A stretch of DNA of 64,000 nt, from positions 62,001 through 126,000 of the forward strand of contig NZ_JADPQF010000003.1 of the NCBI RefSeq assembly GCF_015687155.1. The letters are read 5' to 3'. The translations under genes were made by a program, and so were the position numbers. Positions within the stretch are counted from its first letter, which is position 1, and each line of letters begins with the position of its first letter. The DNA comes from Aliikangiella sp. G2MR2-5 (GTDB taxonomy: Bacteria; Pseudomonadota; Gammaproteobacteria; Enterobacterales; Kangiellaceae). This document shows, in pieces, positions 17,540 to 27,400 of this stretch. A model generated the notes under the pieces. That model did not search any database. It was not told the origin of the DNA and saw only the letters and a program-made list of their open reading frames with translations.

Positions 17540-18346
17540 ATGAATCTATTGATTGACTGGGGCAACACTCATCTGAAGTACATGTTAATCGGCTCACTGG
17601 AAAAAGGGCCTCAGGTTATTATCGATTCATATGCAGATGTAGGGCATTGCGATAGCCCGCATGAGTTGATGAGTGTGCTACCGGAGTCCCTTGATCAAGT
17701 ATTGGTGTGCTCGGTTAGAGCTGACAAAGATAATTTGCTACTAAAATCACTCTTGCAGCCAAAAGTCCGGGCGCTCTTTTTTGCGAAAACAGAAAAGCAG
17801 ACTAATAGTGTTAATTGTGGTTATTCCAACCCGCAACAAATGGGCGCAGATCGCTGGCTCGCGGTTCTTGGCGGACATGAGCGTATATTAGCTCAGCACA
17901 GTCAAGGAGCTGATCCGGTAAAAACTCTGGCTATCCTGGATATTGGCTCCGCTATTACTCTGGATCTGGTACAGGTTGGTCAACATCTTGGTGGACAAAT
18001 TCTTCCGGGCAAAAACCTGATGCTGGAGAGTTTGAAATTAACCGGCAAAGTACGGCCTTCAAGTGAAGAGATAGAGTCGAATCAGGTATTTCTTGGTACT
18101 TCTACCTACCAGTGTGTTCAATATGGAGTTGATTGTGCAATTGAAGGATACCTGAACCTCCTGATTGAAAGAGTAAATAGCAGTTATCCGCGGAGCTACT
18201 GGCTCTTGCTTGGTGGCGGGGCCAAATATTGGATTGAACAACCACTATTCAGTTCTTTTAGTGCCAGAGGAGACATGGAATATTTACCGAGTTTGGTCTT
18301 CGAAGGGTTGATTCTTGCTTTCCTCGATTCAAAAAGCCTTGGTTAA
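17540..18346 (+). CDS. coaX: Type III pantothenate kinase CoaX
   Basis: The 268-residue ASKHA-fold kinase phosphorylates pantothenate, the first step of coenzyme A synthesis. It shows the phosphate loop LLIDWGNTHLKYML at the N-terminus, the substrate motif GADRWLAVLG, and DIGSAITLDLV with the second phosphate-binding aspartate. Type III enzymes need a monovalent cation and are not inhibited by CoA. The birA-coaX pairing is common in gammaproteobacteria. It is last in its operon; a small hairpin follows at 18430. Confidence 0.95.
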   Translation: MNLLIDWGNTHLKYMLIGSLEKGPQVIIDSYADVGHCDSPHELMSVLPESLDQVLVCSVRADKDNLLLKSLLQPKVRALFFAKTEKQTNSVNCGYSNPQQMGADRWLAVLGGHERILAQHSQGADPVKTLAILDIGSAITLDLVQVGQHLGGQILPGKNLMLESLKLTGKVRPSSEEIESNQVFLGTSTYQCVQYGVDCAIEGYLNLLIERVNSSYPRSYWLLLGGGAKYWIEQPLFSSFSARGDMEYLPSLVFEGLILAFLDSKSLG

Positions 18347-18429
18347 TTTCTGTATAGAAAATAGTCGTTTGATTGTTATCTGGTCAGTAAATCTGATTTC
18401 GGGTACTTTTGGGGTTCCCTTGCTTACGG

Positions 18430-18450
18430 GAGTAATGGGCATTACTCTTT
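18430..18450 (+). terminator. Weak hairpin downstream of coaX
   Basis: GAGTAAT and ATTACTC (18430-18436, 18441-18447) form a seven-pair stem with a GGGC loop and are followed by only three T. It could end coaX transcription, but the poor T run makes this uncertain. No gene is seen in 18347-18627 other than this and the tRNA promoter. Confidence 0.35.
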
Positions 18451-18553
18451 GACGTCAGGACAATACCAGAAATTCAGATAATTTACTTTTTCTTTAATTA
18501 TCAAGGATATACGTGACATTCCTAAAAAAAACAAAAAAAACTGGAAAAACCCG

Positions 18554-18582
18554 TTGATCATTTCTGAAGAAGTATTTAGAAT
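18554..18582 (+). promoter_or_regulatory. Sigma-70 promoter of the tRNA-tufB operon
   Basis: TTGATC at 18554-18559 and TAGAAT at 18577-18582 are separated by 17 bp. The -10 is followed by a GC-rich discriminator (TCGCGCTCCC), typical of stable-RNA promoters under stringent (ppGpp/DksA) control. The tRNA starts 46 bp after the -10. Confidence 0.72.
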
Positions 18583-18627
18583 TCGCGCTCCCTGCTTGAG
18601 CAGACCCGTTTAAAGCATGTGGATATA

Positions 18628-18703
<76 letters not shown>

Positions 18704-18810
18704 TTTTTTTGGAGTGTTCCTTAAATAGAAGGCTCCTTGTCTTAATATAAAGGTCGTTGAGGCTTTGATTATTGAGGCAAAATACTAGCTGTAGAATTCG
18801 TCAAAATGTC

Positions 18811-18839
18811 TTGCAATTTATGTCATGACTTGTCAGAAT
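18811..18839 (+). promoter_or_regulatory. Second promoter inside the tRNA operon
   Basis: TTGCAA at 18811-18816, a 17-bp spacer and CAGAAT at 18834-18839 are followed by CGCGGCTCCC. That discriminator is nearly the same as the one of the upstream promoter. It would add transcripts starting before tRNA-Tyr; the spacer between the first two tRNAs (181 bp) is otherwise empty. Confidence 0.6.
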
Positions 18840-18884
18840 CGCGGCTCCCAGCTAGGTAGAAAGTTATAGCTGGTTAAATGATTC

Positions 18885-18968
18885 GGTGGGGTTCCCGAGT
18901 GGCCAAAGGGATCAGACTGTAAATCTGACGCGAAAGCTTCGGTGGTTCGAATCCACCCCCCACCACCA
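18885..18968 (+). tRNA. tyrU: tRNA-Tyr (GTA)
   Basis: This 84-nt tRNA has a long variable arm, acceptor GGTGGGG/CCCCACC, anticodon loop CTGTAAA (GTA) and encoded CCA, closely matching E. coli tRNA-Tyr. Confidence 0.97.
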
Positions 18969-19058
18969 TTTTAGAATAAGTAAGATTAACATCTTATCTA
19001 TTGCTTTTGTTTGTTGTGACGAGCGTGCTTAACGTCTGCTGACGAAAAGTTTGAAGCG

Positions 19059-19132
<74 letters not shown>

Positions 19133-19145
19133 GTTCGAACAAACT

Positions 19146-19221
19146 GCCGATATGGCTCAGTTGGTAGAGCGCACCCTTGGTAAGGGTGAGGTCTCCAGTT
19201 CGAATCTGGATATCGGCACCA
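19146..19221 (+). tRNA. thrT: tRNA-Thr (GGT)
   Basis: This 76-nt tRNA has acceptor GCCGATA/TATCGGC, anticodon loop CTTGGTA (GGT) and encoded CCA. It is the last tRNA before tufB, and cotranscription with tufB is expected as in E. coli. Confidence 0.97.
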
Positions 19222-19337
19222 TTTTCTACCCGGAGCAATCGATTGTTGTTCTGGGTTTAGCTATGTTTGGGCATTTGTGTCCTTTAAAGGCTAATATTCT
19301 TAACGTTAGAAATTGTTAAACTCTTTTGGAGGCATTT

Positions 19338-20528
19338 ATGTCTAAGGAAAAATTTGAACGTACCAAACCCCATGTCAATGTAGGAACAATCGGCCACGTT
19401 GACCATGGTAAAACTACTTTGACAGCAGCAATGTGTACAGTATTGTCAGCTGCATTTGGCGGCGCGGCAAGAGCGTTCGACGAAATCGACAATGCACCAG
19501 AAGAGAAAGAGCGTGGTATCACCATCGCAACTTCACACGTTGAGTATGAAACAGCTAACCGTCACTACGCACACGTAGACTGCCCCGGACATGCTGACTA
19601 TGTTAAAAACATGATCACTGGTGCGGCTCAGATGGACGGAGCGATTTTGGTATGTTCAGCAGCAGACGGCCCAATGCCACAAACGCGTGAGCACATCTTG
19701 TTATCACGTCAGGTAGGTGTACCGAAGATCATCGTATTCTTAAACAAATGCGACATGGTAGACGACGAAGAGTTGTTAGAGCTTGTTGAAATGGAAGTTC
19801 GTGAGTTGTTAGATGCATACGAATTCCCGGGTGACGACACGCCAATCATCAAAGGTTCAGCGTTGAAAGCCTTAGAAGGCGACGAAGGTCCTCTAGGTAA
19901 AGAAGCAATCTTGGCATTGGCAGAAGCTTTGGATACATATATCCCAGAGCCAGAGCGTGATATCGATAAAGATTTCATCATGCCAATCGAAGACGTATTC
20001 TCAATCTCAGGTCGTGGTACTGTTGTAACAGGACGTGTTGAGAAAGGTATCGTAACCGTTGGAGAAGAGATCGAAATCGTAGGTATTCGTGAGACTCAAA
20101 AAACAACCGTTACAGGCGTAGAAATGTTCCGTAAGCTGCTTGACGAAGGTCGTGCAGGTGACAACGTTGGTATCCTTCTTCGTGGTACTAAGCGTGACGA
20201 TGTTGAGCGTGGTCAAGTATTAGCGAAGCCTGGTTCAATTACACCTCACACTAAGTTTGAAGCAGAAGTTTACATCTTGAGCAAAGACGAAGGTGGACGT
20301 CACACTCCATTCTTCAAAGGTTACCGTCCACAGTTCTACTTCCGTACAACTGACGTAACTGGCGCTTGTGAATTGCCAGAAGGCGTAGAAATGGTAATGC
20401 CTGGCGATAACATCAAGATGGTTGTAGAGTTGATTGCACCGATTGCGATGGACGAAGGTTTACGCTTCGCGATTCGTGAAGGTGGCCGTACTGTTGGTGC
20501 GGGTGTTGTTGCTAAAATTTTCGCTTAA
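19338..20528 (+). CDS. tufB: Elongation factor Tu (copy downstream of the tRNAs)
   Basis: This 396-residue GTPase carries aminoacyl-tRNA to the ribosomal A site. G1 [10 protein letters not shown]3 DCPGH and G4 NKCD are intact, and domains II and III follow to the normal end [11 protein letters not shown]. The ATG at 19338 has GGAGG at a good distance; a TTG four codons earlier overlaps that site and is not used. The protein is identical in length and sequence to the copy at 36321, and the DNA differs at only about five silent positions. A perfect hairpin and tRNA-Trp follow. Confidence 0.98.
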   Translation: MSKEKFERTKPHVNVGTIGHVDHGKTTLTAAMCTVLSAAFGGAARAFDEIDNAPEEKERGITIATSHVEYETANRHYAHVDCPGHADYVKNMITGAAQMDGAILVCSAADGPMPQTREHILLSRQVGVPKIIVFLNKCDMVDDEELLELVEMEVRELLDAYEFPGDDTPIIKGSALKALEGDEGPLGKEAILALAEALDTYIPEPERDIDKDFIMPIEDVFSISGRGTVVTGRVEKGIVTVGEEIEIVGIRETQKTTVTGVEMFRKLLDEGRAGDNVGILLRGTKRDDVERGQVLAKPGSITPHTKFEAEVYILSKDEGGRHTPFFKGYRPQFYFRTTDVTGACELPEGVEMVMPGDNIKMVVELIAPIAMDEGLRFAIREGGRTVGAGVVAKIFA

Positions 20529-20559
20529 TTCGATTATTTAGTAACTTGTTTAGTGTTTA

Positions 20560-20583
20560 CAGGTAGGTCTTCTGACCTACCTG
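20560..20583 (+). other. Perfect intercistronic hairpin between tufB and tRNA-Trp
   Basis: CAGGTAGGTC and GACCTACCTG form ten uninterrupted pairs around a TTCT loop and end seven bases before the tRNA. There is no T run, so it is more likely a 3'-end stabiliser or processing landmark than a terminator. Confidence 0.7.
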
Positions 20584-20590
20584 ATAATGC

Positions 20591-20666
20591 AGGCCAATGG
20601 CTCAATTGGTAGAGCAGCGGTCTCCAAAACCGCAGGTTGGGGGTTCGAGTCCCTCTTGGCCTGCCA
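20591..20666 (+). tRNA. trpT: tRNA-Trp (CCA)
   Basis: This 76-nt tRNA has acceptor AGGCCAA/TTGGCCT, anticodon loop TCTCCAAAA (CCA) and encoded CCA end. Its position between tufB and secE is conserved in many gammaproteobacteria. Confidence 0.97.
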
Positions 20667-20716
20667 CTGCATTATTTTAAGTAGCGATTATTAATTTTTA
20701 TTCTGGTTGAACACCT

Positions 20717-21091
20717 ATGAGTGCACAAGAACAAGCTCCATCATCATCGTTTGATGCTATTAAGTGGATTTTGGCAATCGTTGCCTTAGCTGCGGCGGTT
20801 TATGCTAATCATTACTTAGTTGATGGTTCTGTTTTGGTTCGTGCCGGTGTTATTGTCGCTCTGGTTGCTGTAGGTTTAGGTATTGGCTTTACCACGGCTA
20901 AAGGTAAGACTGGTTTAGCTTTTGCAAAAGAGTCTCGTATAGAGGCTAGAAAGGTTGTATGGCCAACAAGAGCAGAAACTATTCAAACTACCTTGATTAT
21001 TATCGTATCCGTTGCTCTGGTTTCACTATTACTTTGGGGTATGGATGCTATTATTGTTAGAATTATTAACTTCCTAACCATTAAAGGGTAA
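20717..21091 (+). CDS. secE: Preprotein translocase subunit SecE
   Basis: This 124-residue inner-membrane protein has the three-helix layout of gammaproteobacterial SecE: helices at about 15-33, 39-57 and 92-118. The amphipathic segment [21 protein letters not shown] before the last helix is the conserved SecE core that clamps SecY. It is paired with nusG four bases downstream, as in almost all bacteria. Confidence 0.96.
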   Translation: MSAQEQAPSSSFDAIKWILAIVALAAAVYANHYLVDGSVLVRAGVIVALVAVGLGIGFTTAKGKTGLAFAKESRIEARKVVWPTRAETIQTTLIIIVSVALVSLLLWGMDAIIVRIINFLTIKG

Positions 21092-21095
21092 TTCA

Positions 21096-21629
21096 ATGGC
21101 GCTTAGATGGTATGTAGTACAAGCCTACTCAGGTTTTGAGAGCAAGGTAAGAAACCTTCTCGAAGAGCGCGTTAAACTACATGGTTTGGAAGACAAGTTT
21201 GGTCAGATTCTCGTTCCGACAGAAGAAGTTGTTGAAATGAAAGCTGGTCAGAAACGCAAGAGTGAGAGAAAGTTCTTTCCTGGCTATGTATTAGTTGAAA
21301 TGGAAATGGGCGACGAAGCTTGGCACTTGGTTAGAGAAACACCAAGAGTATTGGGGTTCATTGGTGGAACCAGTGATCGTCCAGCGCCTATCAGTCAAAA
21401 AGAGGCCGATGCAATTTTGAATCGCCTTGAAGAGTCTACTGATAAGCCGAAACCTAAGACGCTATTTGAAGCAGGTGAGTCGGTTCGTGTTATCGATGGC
21501 CCATTTGCTGATTTCAACGCTGTTGTTGAACAAGTGAATTACGAAAAGAGCCGCCTACATGTATCGGTTATGATTTTTGGCCGCTCAACCCCGGTTGAAC
21601 TTGATTTCAGTCAGGTAGAAAAAGGGTAA
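21096..21629 (+). CDS. nusG: Transcription termination/antitermination factor NusG
   Basis: The 177-residue protein begins with the NGN domain ([21 protein letters not shown], then [12 protein letters not shown]) that binds the RNA polymerase clamp. It ends with a KOW domain ([21 protein letters not shown]) that contacts Rho or ribosomal S10. It couples transcription to translation and aids Rho-dependent termination. A terminator follows 35 bp after its stop. Confidence 0.97.
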   Translation: MALRWYVVQAYSGFESKVRNLLEERVKLHGLEDKFGQILVPTEEVVEMKAGQKRKSERKFFPGYVLVEMEMGDEAWHLVRETPRVLGFIGGTSDRPAPISQKEADAILNRLEESTDKPKPKTLFEAGESVRVIDGPFADFNAVVEQVNYEKSRLHVSVMIFGRSTPVELDFSQVEKG

Positions 21630-21663
21630 TACTCACCCATAAAGAGTAATACAGTTTCGATTA

Positions 21664-21700
21664 AACACCACGGCTTACTATAGCTGTGGGTGTTTTTTTT
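21664..21700 (+). terminator. Intrinsic terminator after nusG
   Basis: AACACC-ACGGC pairs with GCTGT-G-GGTGTT (one bulged G) across a short AT loop and runs directly into eight T. It separates secE-nusG from the rplK operon. Confidence 0.85.
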
Positions 21701-21775
21701 ACGTTAAAAAAAAGGGGAGCTTTGTTGAGCTGTTTATAGTTTAGCTGAGCGTTTGAACCCACTAAGAGGTGAAAT

Positions 21776-22204
21776 ATGGCTAAGAAAGTCGAAGCTTATA
21801 TTAAGCTACAGGTTGGCGCCGGCATGGCGAATCCTAGTCCACCAGTTGGTCCTGCTCTGGGTCAGCATGGTGTTAATATCATGGAATTCTGTAAAGCGTT
21901 TAACGCGGCTACAGAAAAGGTAGAAAAAGGTCTGCCTATTCCGGTGGTTATCTCAGTTTATAGCGATCGTAGTTTTACTTTCGTTACTAAAACTCCTCCT
22001 GCGTCTGTTTTGATCAAAAAAGCGCTAGGTCTTAAGTCTGGAAGTGGTCGTCCAAATACTGAAAAAGTTGGCAAGATCACTCGTGCTCAATTAGAAGAAA
22101 TTGCTAATACAAAAGAGCCTGATTTGACAGCAGCTGATCTTGATGCAGCAGTAAGAACATTGGCGGGTACAGCTCGTTCAATGGGCGTAGACGTGGAGGG
22201 TTAA
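21776..22204 (+). CDS. rplK: 50S ribosomal protein L11
   Basis: The 142-residue L11 is part of the GTPase-associated centre and is needed for RelA activation. N-terminal [29 protein letters not shown] contains the thiostrepton-region prolines; the C-terminal rRNA-binding domain includes [12 protein letters not shown] and ends [18 protein letters not shown]. It is three bases from rplA. The 146-bp space from nusG must hold its promoter, but I see no convincing -35/-10 pair. Confidence 0.98.
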   Translation: MAKKVEAYIKLQVGAGMANPSPPVGPALGQHGVNIMEFCKAFNAATEKVEKGLPIPVVISVYSDRSFTFVTKTPPASVLIKKALGLKSGSGRPNTEKVGKITRAQLEEIANTKEPDLTAADLDAAVRTLAGTARSMGVDVEG

Positions 22205-22207
22205 TCG

Positions 22208-22909
22208 ATGGCTAAATTATCTAAGCGACAAAAGTTAATCAACGAGAAAGTTGACAAAACTAAAGTTTACACGGTTGAAGAAGCTATCGAGTTGATCAAA
22301 GAAGTTTCTAACGTGAAGTTCAACGAATCTGTTGATGTTGCGGTTAACCTTGGCGTTGACCCAAGAAAATCTGACCAGGTTGTTCGTGGTGCTACTGTAC
22401 TTCCTAACGGTACTGGTAAAGACGTTCGTGTTGCTGTATTCACTCAAGGTCCAAATGCAGAAGCTGCTAAAGAAGCTGGTGCTGATTTAGTTGGTATGGA
22501 AGATTTGGCTGAAGAAGTTAAGAAAGGCAATATGGATTTTGACGTAGTTATTGCTAGCCCGGACGCAATGCGTGTTGTTGGACAGTTAGGTCAAATTCTT
22601 GGACCTCGTGGTCTAATGCCTAATCCAAAGGTTGGTACTGTAACTCCTGATGTTGCAACTGCAGTTCAAAATGCTAAAGCTGGTCAGGTCCAGTATCGTA
22701 CTGACAAAGGCGGTATTATCCATGCGACTGTTGGTAAAGTAAGCTTTGACGCAAAGCAACTGGCTGAAAACCTTGGTGCTCTAGTTAGTGCACTTAAGAA
22801 AGCAAAGCCTGCTTCTGCAAAAGGTACTTATTTCAAAAAGTTGGCTTTAAGTTCAACTATGGGTCCTGGTCTTGCAGTTGATATTGCAACTGTAGACATC
22901 AAGGACTAA
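22208..22909 (+). CDS. rplA: 50S ribosomal protein L1
   Basis: The 233-residue L1 forms the L1 stalk that moves deacylated tRNA out of the E site. In E. coli it also represses its own rplKA mRNA. Conserved blocks are [35 protein letters not shown] and [13 protein letters not shown]. The stop is followed by a 325-base leader ahead of rplJ. Confidence 0.98.
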   Translation: MAKLSKRQKLINEKVDKTKVYTVEEAIELIKEVSNVKFNESVDVAVNLGVDPRKSDQVVRGATVLPNGTGKDVRVAVFTQGPNAEAAKEAGADLVGMEDLAEEVKKGNMDFDVVIASPDAMRVVGQLGQILGPRGLMPNPKVGTVTPDVATAVQNAKAGQVQYRTDKGGIIHATVGKVSFDAKQLAENLGALVSALKKAKPASAKGTYFKKLALSSTMGPGLAVDIATVDIKD

Positions 22910-23234
22910 GAATTAGTTCTAGGGTCGTACACTTGTGCGGCCTGAGAGCTTGGGTATTTAACTGTACTGAGTAGCGCTATTGAATGATAGCAATGAAAGG
23001 AACAGTTAAATCCCGTCCTAGACCGTAGGTGAAAATTCTTTTTGTAGTACGCCTTTACGAGGTGAATAAAAGAATGGTCTTAAAACTTAGCCTACGCAGA
23101 CGGTGTTACCCGACTCAGATTTCTGGGCGGTTCACCGTTTTACACTGGAGAGAAGTAATGGTTGTTTTCTCTCTGTTTTGTAAACTCTCTGATTAGTTCT
23201 ATGAATTAATCGGACCTTTTAAGAGGTGAACGAC
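22910..23234 (+). promoter_or_regulatory. L10-type autoregulatory leader between rplA and rplJ
   Basis: This 325-base non-coding stretch is rich in pairing: TTTAACTGT (22957-22965) with ACAGTTAAA (23002-23010), and CGTAGG (23024-23029) with CCTACG (23091-23096) flanked by GACCG and CAGACGGTG. The GACCGTAGGTG...CCTACGCAGACGGTG arrangement is what I know from L10 leaders, where the L10-L12 complex binds and represses rplJL translation. An internal promoter may also lie here. I see no open frame in it. Confidence 0.75.
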
Positions 23235-23759
23235 GTGGCACTTGGACTAGAAGGTAAAAAGCAGATTGTTGCTGAAGTTAACGAAATAGCTTCAACAGCT
23301 TTATCTGCGGTTCTTGCCGAGTACCGTGGCATGACAGTTGAAGATATGACTGCGCTACGTGTAAAGGCCCGTGAGAGTGGAGTCTACTTACGAGTAGTTC
23401 GTAACACTCTTGCTAAACGTGCTGTCGAAGATACTGAGTTTGCTTGTTTGAATGACGCTTTAGTCGGTCAGGTTATTAGTGCTTTTTCACTAGAAGAGCC
23501 TGGCGCTGCAGCAAGACTGATCCGTGATTTTGCAAAAAATTGCGATAAGTTGGTTACCACTGCAGTTGCAGTTGGCGGCGAGTTACACGGCCCTGAGAAA
23601 TTAGAAGCCGTAGCTAAGCTACCAACCAAAGACGAAGCGATTGCTTCTTTGATGAGCGTAATGAACGGACCGGTTACCAAACTGGCACGTACATTGAACG
23701 AGTTCCCATCGCGTATTACTCGAGTAATCGCGGCGGTCAAAGATCAAAAAGCAGCGTAA
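23235..23759 (+). CDS. rplJ: 50S ribosomal protein L10
   Basis: The GTG at 23235, preceded by AAGAGGTG, gives 174 residues beginning VALGLEGKKQIVAEV, matching the usual L10 start. A GTG three codons earlier overlaps the ribosome site. The N-terminal part anchors the stalk to 23S rRNA (GVYLRVVRNTLAKRAVE) and the C-terminal helix binds L7/L12 dimers. It is probably repressed by its own product through the upstream leader. Confidence 0.96.
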   Translation: MALGLEGKKQIVAEVNEIASTALSAVLAEYRGMTVEDMTALRVKARESGVYLRVVRNTLAKRAVEDTEFACLNDALVGQVISAFSLEEPGAAARLIRDFAKNCDKLVTTAVAVGGELHGPEKLEAVAKLPTKDEAIASLMSVMNGPVTKLARTLNEFPSRITRVIAAVKDQKAA

Positions 23760-23825
23760 TCGTATCGAGACACGATAAACAATTTATTTTTTTAGTTTTA
23801 AATAATTTACCCAGGAGAATGAGTA

Positions 23826-24200
23826 ATGGCTCTTTCTAAAGACGATATCTTAAATGCAATTGCTGAAATGTCAGTAATGGAAGTTGTTGAACTAGTTGAA
23901 GCAATGGAAGAAAAATTCGGTGTAACTGCTGCTGCAGCTACTGCTGTTGTTGCTGCTCCAGCTGACGGTGGCGCTGCTGCTGCTGAACAGACTGAGTTCG
24001 ACGTAATCATGAAGAGCTTCGGTTCTAACAAAGTTGCAGTAATCAAAGCTGTTCGTGGAATCACTGGCCTAGGTCTGAAAGAAGCGAAAGAAGCTGTTGA
24101 AGGCTGCCCAACACCTATGAAAGAAGGTGTTTCTAAAGAAGAAGCTGAAGACGTTAAAAAGCAGCTTGAAGAAGCAGGTGCTGAAGTAGAAATCAAGTAA
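23826..24200 (+). CDS. rplL: 50S ribosomal protein L7/L12
   Basis: The 124-residue stalk protein recruits translation GTPases. It has an N-terminal dimerisation helix ([29 protein letters not shown]), an Ala/Val-rich flexible hinge (about 36-55) and the C-terminal domain with [13 protein letters not shown] and the ending AGAEVEIK. The ribosome site is AGGAGAATGAGT. It lies 66 bp after rplJ and 263 bp before rpoB. Confidence 0.98.
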   Translation: MALSKDDILNAIAEMSVMEVVELVEAMEEKFGVTAAAATAVVAAPADGGAAAAEQTEFDVIMKSFGSNKVAVIKAVRGITGLGLKEAKEAVEGCPTPMKEGVSKEEAEDVKKQLEEAGAEVEIK

Positions 24201-24234
24201 TTGATTTCACGACAAACCAAGCTTTAAGCAATCC

Positions 24235-24265
24235 GGCTGGTGGCAAATTTGTCCCCGGCCGTTTT
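24235..24265 (+). terminator. Candidate attenuator between rplL and rpoB
   Basis: GGCTGGTGGC and GTCCCCGGCC form a mostly paired ten-base stem around AAATTT, followed by GTTTT. E. coli has a partial terminator at this place that lowers rpoBC relative to rplJL transcription. The short T run fits partial read-through. Confidence 0.5.
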
Positions 24266-24298
24266 GCCGTTTAAATAACTGATGTTTTAACCACTAGA

Positions 24299-24419
24299 TT
24301 GATACGAGCTTGTTGATAGAAACTGACAGATGGAGTTGCGAATATCAACAGGTCGCGGGGAGGACGCCGCAGTGTATAAAACATTAGTCGCGCGTGATTA
24401 GTCAGTTTTATCGTATCAA
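24299..24419 (+). promoter_or_regulatory. Structured spacer RNA upstream of rpoB, possible RNase III site
   Basis: TTGATACGA (24299-24307) pairs with TCGTATCAA (24411-24419), and AAACTGAC (24320-24327) with GTCAGTTT (24401-24408), giving a long closed domain. E. coli has an RNase III-cleaved helix in the same spacer. TGTTGATA (24311-24318) can instead pair with TATCAACA (24343-24350), which crosses the second helix. The function is inferred from position and pairing. Confidence 0.6.
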
Positions 24420-24463
24420 GAATTGACTAAAAAACATGAATGAAAGCTAACTGAGGAGCCCAG

Positions 24464-27400
24464 ATGGCATATTCATATACTGAAAAAAAGCGAATCCGTA
24501 AGGATTTCGGTCTTAATAAAAGAGTGTTGGACGTCCCCTATTTATTGGCGATTCAACTAGACTCTTACCGCTCGTTTTTGAATGAAGACGATATCGTTAA
24601 TTCTGGTTTAGAGAAAGCCTTTAAGTCAGTATTTCCTATTACTAGCTATTCTGGTTCAGCTGCTCTGGAATATCTTAGCTACTCGCTAGGTGAGCCGGTC
24701 TTTGACGTGAAAGAATGTCAAATTCGCAGCGTTACCTATTCTGCTTCACTAAAAGTGAAGATCCGTTTGGTCATCTACGATAAAGAAAGTAAAAATAAAA
24801 ATATCAAAGAAGTTCGTGAACAAGAAGTTTACATGGGCGAAATGCCATTGATGACTGAAAACGGTACTTTTGTTATTAACGGAACTGAGCGTGTTATTGT
24901 TTCTCAGCTTCATAGAAGTCCTGGTGTCTTCTTTGATTCTGATAAAGGAAAAACACACTCTTCGGGTAAGTTGTTATATAACGCTCGTGTTATCCCTTAC
25001 CGTGGTTCCTGGTTGGATTTTGAATTTGATCCGAAAGATTGTCTATTTGTTCGAATCGACAGACGACGTAAATTACCTGCGACCATATTATTAAGAGCGC
25101 TGGAATATACCACGCCTGAAATGCTCGAAATGTTCTACGACACCGATAAGGTAGAAGTGGATAAAGACGGTATCTTTACTCTGGAGCTTATTCCAGAAAG
25201 GCTTCGTGGAGAAACAGCTAACTTTGATATCAAAGGTAAGCGTGGAAAAGTCATTGTTGAAGCTGGTCGAAGAATTACTGTTCGTCACATCAAGGAGTTG
25301 GAAAAAGCAGGGATTGACAAGATAGAAATTCCTTCTGAATTCTTGATTGGTAAAGCGATCGCTAAAGAAATTATTGATGAAGAAACCGGCGAAGTTTTGG
25401 TTGAAGCTAATGCTGAAGTGACCGAAGAATTAATCAATAAGTTAATCGAAGCTGAAATTCATTCATTTGAAACGCTTTATACTAACGACCTTGATTGTGG
25501 TCCTTATATATCGGATACCTTACGCATCGATCCAACCAATAGTCCTTTGGAAGCTTTGATCGAAATTTATCGAATGATGCGTCCTGGTGAGCCACCAACC
25601 AAAGAGTCTGCAGAAGCATTGTTTGAAAACTTATTCTTCACTGACGAACGATATGATTTATCTCGCGTTGGTCGAATGAAGTTCAATCGCCGAGTTGGTC
25701 GTGATTCTGACGAAGGTGAAGGTACTCTTTCCAAACAGGATATTATCGATGTAGTAACTACCTTGCTTAATATTCGTAACGGTAAGGGCGAAGTTGATGA
25801 TATTGACCACTTGGGTAACCGTCGTATTAGAAGCGTAGGTGAGATGGCGGAAAACCAATTCCGTGTTGGCCTGGTTCGTGTTGAAAGAGCTGTTAAAGAG
25901 CGACTTTCGATGGCTGAAGCTGACAATCTGATGCCGCAAGATCTAATCAACGCTAAGCCTGTTTCTGCTGCGATCAAAGAGTTCTTTGGTTCTAGCCAGT
26001 TATCGCAGTTTATGGACCAAAACAATCCGCTTTCGGAAGTTACTCACAAGCGCCGTGTTTCTGCTTTAGGCCCGGGTGGTTTAACTCGTGAGCGCGCAGG
26101 CTTCGAGGTTCGTGACGTTCACCCTACTCACTACGGCCGTGTTTGTCCAATCGAAACGCCTGAGGGGCCGAACATCGGTTTGATTAACTCTCTATCATGT
26201 TATGCAAGAACTAACGATTATGGGTTCCTTGAAACTCCTTATCGTCGAGTTGAGAATGGTCAGGCTACTGATCAAATTGATTACCTGTCTGCTATCGATG
26301 AAGGCAAGTACTACATTGCACAGGCAAATATTGCTCTGGATGATGACGGTAGAATGGTTGAAGACCTGATTTCTTGTCGTTATCAAGGCGAATTTACATT
26401 AACTACTGTTGAAAATGTTCAGTATATGGATGTTTCACCACAGCAAATCGTATCGGTTGCTGCATCGATGATTCCATTCCTTGAGCATGATGATGCGAAC
26501 CGTGCCTTGATGGGATCGAACATGCAACGACAGGCGGTTCCAACTTTAAGGGCTGACAAACCGCTAGTTGGTACAGGAATGGAGCGTACCGTTGCAGTAG
26601 ACTCTGGCGTTACTGTTGCCGCTAAACGTGGTGGTGTAATCGAGTTCGTTGATGCTTCTCGTATCGTAGTAAGAGTTAACGATGACGAAACTATTGGTGG
26701 TGAAGCTGGTGTCGATATATACAATCTGACCAAATACACCCGTTCTAATCAAAACACCTGTATCAATCAGCGTCCAATCGTAAATGTTGGCGATGAAATT
26801 GGTCGAGGCGATGTTTTGGCTGACGGCCCATCTACCGATCTCGGTGAATTGGCTCTTGGTCAGAATATGAAAATCGCGTTTATGCCTTGGAATGGTTACA
26901 ACTTTGAGGATTCGATTCTTATCTCTGAAAATGTTGTAAAAGAAGATCGCTTCACCAGTATTCATATTCAGGAACTTACCTGTATCGCTCGTGATACCAA
27001 GTTAGGTGCTGAAGAAATCACCGCAGATATTCCAAATGTCGGTGAAAGTGCTCTGGCTAAACTGGACGAGTCGGGAATCGTTTATGTTGGAGCCGAAGTT
27101 AAAGCCGGTGACATTCTGGTTGGTAAAGTTACACCTAAAGGTGAGACTCAATTGACTCCTGAAGAGAAGCTCCTTCGTGCTATCTTCGGAGAGAAAGCCA
27201 GTGACGTAAAAGATACTTCTTTACGAGTTTCTTCTGGAACTGTTGGTACTGTTATTGATGTTCAAGTATTCACTCGTGACGGCGTTGAAAAAGACGCGCG
27301 AGCACTAGATATTGAAGCATCAGAAATCGCTCGAGCCAAGAAAGACTTGAATGATGAGCTGGCAATCCTTAAAGGTAATATCCAAAGCCGTGCATTTAAA

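Noticed and set aside
20560..20583. Intrinsic terminator after tufB
   Set aside because: The stem is perfect but no T run follows and a tRNA begins seven bases later; kept as hairpin only.
23807..24220. 137-codon minus-strand frame over rplL
   Set aside because: Ser/Ala-rich mirror of the Ala-rich L7/L12 hinge; no start signal.
25567..26025. 152-codon minus-strand frame inside rpoB
   Set aside because: Shadow of rpoB. The translated text is Ser/Arg-rich and unlike any protein, and rpoB is certain here.
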